Positions 30,262 through 34,334 of a stretch of 34,334 nt of DNA are shown here, one piece after another (within the stretch, counting starts at the first letter, position 1; the number at the start of each line of letters is the position of its first letter). The translations under genes were made by a program, and so were the position numbers. The stretch lies in NCBI GenBank assembly GCA_030692925.1, contig JAUYBY010000030.1:1-34334 (forward strand), read 5' to 3'. Origin of the DNA: Candidatus Zixiibacteriota bacterium (GTDB lineage Bacteria > Zixibacteria > MSB-5A5 > RBG-16-43-9). The notes under the pieces are model-generated. The model made no database searches and was not told the origin of the DNA. It saw only the letters and a list, made by a program, of their open reading frames with translations.

Positions 30262-30334
30262 AGGTCGGACAAGGGTGTCCGACCTACGGTAATAAATTAT
30301 ATTCTTTCGTAGTAGGCGGGGCTCCCAGCCCCGC
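30262..30334. repeat. Two REP-like palindromes upstream of the PorU promoter
   Basis: 30262-30287: AGGTCGGACA / TGTCCGACCT, with the end overlapping CTAC. 30312-30334: GTAG, GCGGGGCT / AGCCCCGC, the same stem as 1325-1347 in opposite orientation. Confidence 0.75.
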
Positions 30335-30382
30335 TTGATTGGTAAATATTTGAACATTTTGAAGTTAAATGCCAAATAAGGC

Positions 30383-30410
30383 TTGACAAATTTCGTTTAT
30401 TAATTATAAT
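30383..30410 (+). promoter_or_regulatory. Strong sigma-70 type promoter for the PorU-like gene
   Basis: Consensus TTGACA (30383-30388) and consensus TATAAT (30405-30410) with a 16-nt spacer; the start should be near 30417, giving a leader of about 95 nt. TGCCAAATA (30370-30378) and TATTTGGCA (30454-30462) form a 9-bp inverted repeat flanking the promoter and could be a regulator site, which is inference. Confidence 0.7.
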
Positions 30411-30441
30411 GCTGGCAAAAGAAAGGGTTTGCCTATAGAAT

Positions 30442-30512
30442 ATAGTTAAAGGGTATTTGGCAGTATTAAGAGATGGTTTTCTGTTTTCAAAAAGGAGTTA
30501 CCCTTTAACTAT
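30442..30512 (+). promoter_or_regulatory. Leader hairpin overlapping the PorU start codon
   Basis: ATAGTTAAAGGGTA (30442-30455) and TACCCTTTAACTAT (30499-30512) are perfect 14-nt reverse complements. The right arm covers the first two bases of the ATG at 30511. The Shine-Dalgarno-like AAAGGAG (30491-30497) lies in the loop immediately before the right arm. Pairing would hide the start codon. An upstream small stem GGCAAA (30414-30419) / TTTGCC (30428-30433) adds structure. No known riboswitch consensus was recognised. Confidence 0.5.
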
Positions 30513-33500
30513 GCCACATTTCATTCCCCGAGTTGATAATTCGTTCAGGCGAATTAAAGCTTCTCGGTTTTTTGTTTATCCGAATTTAAACCCCATGACA
30601 TTATCCAAAAGGTTTATTATACCTGTTATCCTTCTGGGCTTGTTTCTCTCCACCAATTCTTATGCCTTGGACGAATACAGCGACATTCAGGTCTTGAGGT
30701 CTGATAAAAACGGGATAGTATTCAAATACAAAGTCCCTGAGCTGAGCACATCCAGGTTCTCCAGCGGCGATACTCTTTTTGATCTTTTGAGTATTGATAA
30801 GTGTCCGCTCTCAAGAGATGATGGATATCCTCAGGTGCCATCCAGGATTGTGGTGATCGGGATTCCTCCTGGAAGCCAGGTAGATGTCAGGGTTTTAGAC
30901 GAAAATAGCCTGGATAAGGGGAAGTTCAATTTGCCTTTCTTTGAAAAAAAGATTGAAGCTGAAAAAAATCAGGAGCAGGCCCGTACCCTGAAAAAAGATT
31001 TGTCTAATACAGATATGTTCTTCCCGGAAAATCGGGTCAGCTACGACCCGCCAGCTTTCATTCGTAATCAGAGAATCTTAAGGCTCAAGCTTTTCCCGGT
31101 TCAATATAATCCTGCCAGAAAAGCGGTGAAGTATTATTCCGAAATCACCGTAGAGGTGGATTTCACCGGAGGCGAAAAAACCGAAGGGATGATGGAAAGA
31201 GACCTGTTTGAAAACGTTTACAAAGAAACCATTCTGAATTATGAGGTGGCTAAAAACTGGAGGAAAACAAGGGAGGTCGGTTTAGAGAAAGTCTTACAGG
31301 TTAATCCTTTCAGTTACTCAGATACCTGGTATAAGATAACACTGCGGGATAAGGGCATCTACAAAATCGATGGGAATTTTCTGGCAAATGCTGGAATAAG
31401 CCTTTCCTCAATCGACCCGCAGAAGATAAGGATTTTCAGCGGAGGAGGAAAAATTCTTCCGGTTTCAAATTCGTCCTCCCGGCCGGAATTAAAAGAACTC
31501 GCCAGCCTGGTTTCAGACGGAGGGGATAACAAGTTCGATCCGAATGACTATATACTTTTTTATGGCTGGTCAGTTAATAACTGGGAGTATGATTCGACCT
31601 CAAAGGGATATAAGTATTATCTGAACCCTTACACCAGAGATAATATCTATTGGTTGACTTTTACCGGGAACTTCCCCGATTTAGCTAAGAGGATGGAGGT
31701 CGGAAACGGAAACCTGAATGAACCGAATCCTGTCGTCTCATCGAAATCCAGGGATAGAATCCATATGGAAGATGATGTTATGCTGGCAGAGGATTATTCA
31801 GGTGAGCCTTACAATTATTATCAATGGTACTGGCAGACAGGGACTTCTTTTACCTTTTATCCATCATTATCCAGCGTCTTTCCAGGCGATACTGCTATCA
31901 TCACGGTAAAATATTTCTTAAGCTCTCCCTCTTCTGCCTATCTTGACACTTTTCGTTTGGAGACAATCTCGGTAGGCACCTATGTTACTACAAAACTGAC
32001 TGATGGGTTACACACCTTACGCTTTAACTTCAACTATCAAACTTATTTAGATTATTATGAGATAGGATATTCCAGAAAACTTCTCTGTTCTTATGATCAG
32101 CTCAGGTTTGAAAATCCGGATACATCTGGTGTAATAGAATATAAAGTATCCGGTTTTAACGGTACAGTTCCCTATCTTTTTGAAATAGAAGATAGATTTG
32201 GAGTGAAGAAGTTTGAGAATTTTGTCCGTAATGCAGATAGCATTAGATTCCAGGATCAGCTAATAAGAGGCGAGAAAAAACAATTTTATTTGCTGGATCA
32301 GTCTAAATTCAAGACACCCCTTTCCATAAGTTCACAACAGATTGCAAATCTGCGAGATGTCTCCAATCAGGCTGATCTTTTAGTGATTACTCATTCTGAT
32401 TTCTATGGCCAGTTACAGGAATACAGGAGTTTAAGAGAAAATCTAAATAAGATTACAGTAAAGTTAGTCAACGTGAAGGATATATATAATGAATTCTCCT
32501 GGGGACTTTTTGATCCGGTGGCTATTAGGGATTTTCTCAAATATGCCTATGAAAATTATTCAGGTCAAGCACCAGCTTTTGCTCTTCTCGTTGGTGACGG
32601 AACTTATGACTACAAAGACCTTTTAGGTACACACTCGCCTAACTGGATACCTCCTTTTGCAGTTGATCCCGATAAATCCGTCTCAGACGATAACTTCGTA
32701 TATTTCGGGAACTACGGCTATCTGGACGAGGATGTCAACGGTGCGGTGGATATGTTCATCGGAAGATGGCCAGTCAAAACTCCACAGGATGTGCAGGTGA
32801 TAATAAATAAAATAAAAGAGTATGAAACCACTCCTGAATATAATACCTGGAAAAACCTGATAACTTTGGTAGCGGATGACGAATTCGGGCCTCCAGGTAG
32901 TGTTACTGAAAGGATACACACTGATGATACGGAGGATATCGCCGACCATCACGTTGGTAAGACTTTTAATCTGAGTAAAATCTATCTAATGGAGTATCCT
33001 TTTGATGCTGCCAGACAAAAACCGGAGGCAGAGCAGGCTATAATCAATGCTTTTAACAATGGCACAGTAATAATCAACTATATCGGACACGGAAACCCTA
33101 ATGTCTGGGCGCATGAGCGGGTTTTTAAACGCGAGCAGGATATCCCCAGGCTGAAAAACAAGAAAAGATATCCATTAGTCTATGCGGCATCCTGCAGTAT
33201 CGGACTTTTCTTCAGTCCCAATGGCGAAGGGATGGCAGAGGATTTTTTAAGGGCTGAAGATAAAGGTGCAATCTCAGTCATCTCTGCCACCTGGCTGGTT
33301 TACTCCTTTGACAATGCGGCTCTGAACGCCAAAGTTTACGATCTACTGTTAGCTTCTGATTCCCTCTCAATAGCAGAGGCACTATATTCTGCAAAGCTTT
33401 TAAGACGTTACAACGATAATGACCGTCAGTATATAATCATAGGCGATCCTCTGACTTATCTGGATGTTCCTAAACTTCAGGTTAGATTTATAGAATTAAA

Positions 33501-34334
33501 TCCTGACACAATGAAAGCTTTAAGCCGGATGAATTTTAAAGGAGAAGTTATCGATAAGACAGGACAGGTAGATTCTCTTTTCAAGGGAACTGCTTATCTT
33601 TTAGCTTTTGATTCGGATAAACAAAGAAACTATCTAATGGCGCTACCCTGGGGTGGTGTAGCTACGGTAAAATATAGTCTTCCAGGCAACGTTATCTTCA
33701 GAGGAAGCGCTCAGGTTAATAGTGGTAAATTTGAAGGAAGCTTTATTGTGCCTAAGGATATGGGGTATGGCGGCAAGGACGGCAGGATAAGCGCGTATCT
33801 GGTAAATTCTGATTCGACTATAGATGGGGCAGGTGCTTTAGATTCGATTCCGGTAGCGGGAACTGATACCACAGTCAAAGACAGCCTGGGTCCGGAGGTT
33901 AGGATAGCTTTTGTGGAAAATCCAAAATTCATAGATGGAGATACGGTTCAGCCGGACCCTGGTCTTAAAGTTTATGTTTCAGATTCATCCGGGATTAATC
34001 TGACCGGCGAATTAGGGCACCGGATCACCCTCTCGATAGATGATGACTGGGAAAATATTCTGGATTTGACCTCAAATTTCCAGTATGATTTGAACAGTTA
34101 CTCCCACGGGAGCCTGACTCAGAAAATAAATTTAAAAGAAGGTGACCATACCCTGAAAGTCAAAGCCTGGGATAATGCCAACAATTCCACCCTGGCAAAT
34201 TTCCAGGTCAAGGTTATATCTTTAACCAAAGAGTTATCCATAAGCCAGGTGATGAATTATCCGAATCCTTTTTCAAGATTTACCCAGTTCACCTACGAGC
34301 TTTCAGTGCCGGCTGAAAGGGTGGAGATAAAGAT
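30511..34334 (+). CDS. porU: PorU-like C25 (gingipain-family) peptidase, type IX secretion sortase candidate; 3' end outside window
   Basis: Open for 1,274 codons to the window edge with no stop. An N-terminal signal peptide is clear from M29 (LSKRFIIPVILLGLFLSTNSYA); ATG 30595 (M29) is an alternative start, but it has no Shine-Dalgarno. Residues about 50-610 are the propeptide-like and beta-rich N-terminal region. Residues about 620-985 form the C25 caspase-like domain, starting ADLLVITHSDF, with LLVGDGTYDY, H860 in NYIGHGNPNVWAHE, C895 in YAASCSIGLF and IIGDPLTYL at the end. The spacing of H and C fits gingipains. The C-terminus shows the Ig-like VKAWDNANNST followed by VMNYPNPFSRFTQF (N1249 onward), as in PorU. 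PorU cleaves T9SS C-terminal signals and attaches cargo at the cell surface. A secreted cargo peptidase with a type A sorting domain is the alternative. Confidence 0.8.
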   Translation, partial: MPHFIPRVDNSFRRIKASRFFVYPNLNPMTLSKRFIIPVILLGLFLSTNSYALDEYSDIQVLRSDKNGIVFKYKVPELSTSRFSSGDTLFDLLSIDKCPLSRDDGYPQVPSRIVVIGIPPGSQVDVRVLDENSLDKGKFNLPFFEKKIEAEKNQEQARTLKKDLSNTDMFFPENRVSYDPPAFIRNQRILRLKLFPVQYNPARKAVKYYSEITVEVDFTGGEKTEGMMERDLFENVYKETILNYEVAKNWRKTREVGLEKVLQVNPFSYSDTWYKITLRDKGIYKIDGNFLANAGISLSSIDPQKIRIFSGGGKILPVSNSSSRPELKELASLVSDGGDNKFDPNDYILFYGWSVNNWEYDSTSKGYKYYLNPYTRDNIYWLTFTGNFPDLAKRMEVGNGNLNEPNPVVSSKSRDRIHMEDDVMLAEDYSGEPYNYYQWYWQTGTSFTFYPSLSSVFPGDTAIITVKYFLSSPSSAYLDTFRLETISVGTYVTTKLTDGLHTLRFNFNYQTYLDYYEIGYSRKLLCSYDQLRFENPDTSGVIEYKVSGFNGTVPYLFEIEDRFGVKKFENFVRNADSIRFQDQLIRGEKKQFYLLDQSKFKTPLSISSQQIANLRDVSNQADLLVITHSDFYGQLQEYRSLRENLNKITVKLVNVKDIYNEFSWGLFDPVAIRDFLKYAYENYSGQAPAFALLVGDGTYDYKDLLGTHSPNWIPPFAVDPDKSVSDDNFVYFGNYGYLDEDVNGAVDMFIGRWPVKTPQDVQVIINKIKEYETTPEYNTWKNLITLVADDEFGPPGSVTERIHTDDTEDIADHHVGKTFNLSKIYLMEYPFDAARQKPEAEQAIINAFNNGTVIINYIGHGNPNVWAHERVFKREQDIPRLKNKKRYPLVYAASCSIGLFFSPNGEGMAEDFLRAEDKGAISVISATWLVYSFDNAALNAKVYDLLLASDSLSIAEALYSAKLLRRYNDNDRQYIIIGDPLTYLDVPKLQVRFIELNPDTMKALSRMNFKGEVIDKTGQVDSLFKGTAYLLAFDSDKQRNYLMALPWGGVATVKYSLPGNVIFRGSAQVNSGKFEGSFIVPKDMGYGGKDGRISAYLVNSDSTIDGAGALDSIPVAGTDTTVKDSLGPEVRIAFVENPKFIDGDTVQPDPGLKVYVSDSSGINLTGELGHRITLSIDDDWENILDLTSNFQYDLNSYSHGSLTQKINLKEGDHTLKVKAWDNANNSTLANFQVKVISLTKELSISQVMNYPNPFSRFTQFTYELSVPAERVEIK

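Noticed and set aside
30411-30510. Known riboswitch (for example cyclic-di-GMP type) in the PorU leader
   Set aside because: GGCAAA and stem structure invite comparison, but the conserved core motifs of the classes I know are absent. I report it only as an unassigned structured leader.
1-34334. tRNA or rRNA genes
   Set aside because: No cloverleaf with a GGTTCGAATCC-type arm and no rRNA-like stretch was found; gaps are accounted for by repeats.

Overview
This window reads as chromosomal DNA of a Gram-negative bacterium, probably an uncultured lineage of the FCB superphylum or a neighbouring candidate phylum; this placement is inference. It rests on lipopolysaccharide (LPS) core glycosyltransferases, an MsbA-like exporter, an outer-membrane barrel protein ending in Phe, and a PorU-like C25 peptidase with a type IX secretion (T9SS) style C-terminus. 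All convincing genes are on the + strand. TAG, TGA and TAA all serve as ordinary stops, so the genetic code looks standard.

Layout. 212-4531: a GT9 glycosyltransferase, a membrane-anchored TPR protein and an MsbA-like ABC exporter. 4705-6260: an IS1182-like insertion sequence whose transposase carries an in-frame amber codon; its right end abuts a GT9 gene that has lost its N-terminal coding part. 7211-13183: GT4, GT2 (WaaE-like) and GT9 glycosyltransferases, then a bifunctional RelA/SpoT enzyme and a PgeF/YlmD-type protein, the last three linked by 4-nt start/stop overlaps. 13394-13996: a small secreted barrel protein. 14829-21444: central metabolism, with a class III aminotransferase, SucC, a D-2-hydroxyacid dehydrogenase, SucD and an asparaginase II-family protein. 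21524-25607: an HD phosphohydrolase, a GT39-like membrane glycosyltransferase carrying TPRs, and a stand-alone TrpB2-type enzyme. 25891-30239: an AT-rich DUF5677-like gene, an aconitase-superfamily large subunit without a small subunit, a DUF554 membrane protein and a class II aldolase-like enzyme. 30511-end: a PorU-like gingipain-family peptidase, cut by the window edge, with a strong promoter and a structured leader.

The most striking content lies between the genes. Nearly every gap is filled with short perfect palindromes that have GTAG at one foot (CTAC in the opposite orientation). Many are arranged as inverted pairs, and several have extra sequence inserted at the hairpin apex. This is the architecture of REP/BIME elements, which RAYT Y1 transposases recognise through a GTAG tetranucleotide, but here the foot is constant while more than ten unrelated stems are used. 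No RAYT gene is in the window. Three other repeat layers coexist: four elements with 12-bp terminal inverted repeats (16318-18236), arrays of 7-bp units (ATGACNR, and CCTANYA upstream of trpB), and arrays of 8-bp units (NNGTTCAA). The repeats touch the genes: they supply a stop codon, extend reading frames at either end, and mark the tract that was broken beside the insertion sequence.

Functionally, the first 13 kb is mainly LPS core assembly and export followed by stringent-response genes. The middle is carbon and amino-acid metabolism, with genes that are usually paired (sucC/sucD, leuC/leuD, trpB/trpA) found separated or alone. The right end is protein secretion and maturation at the outer membrane.
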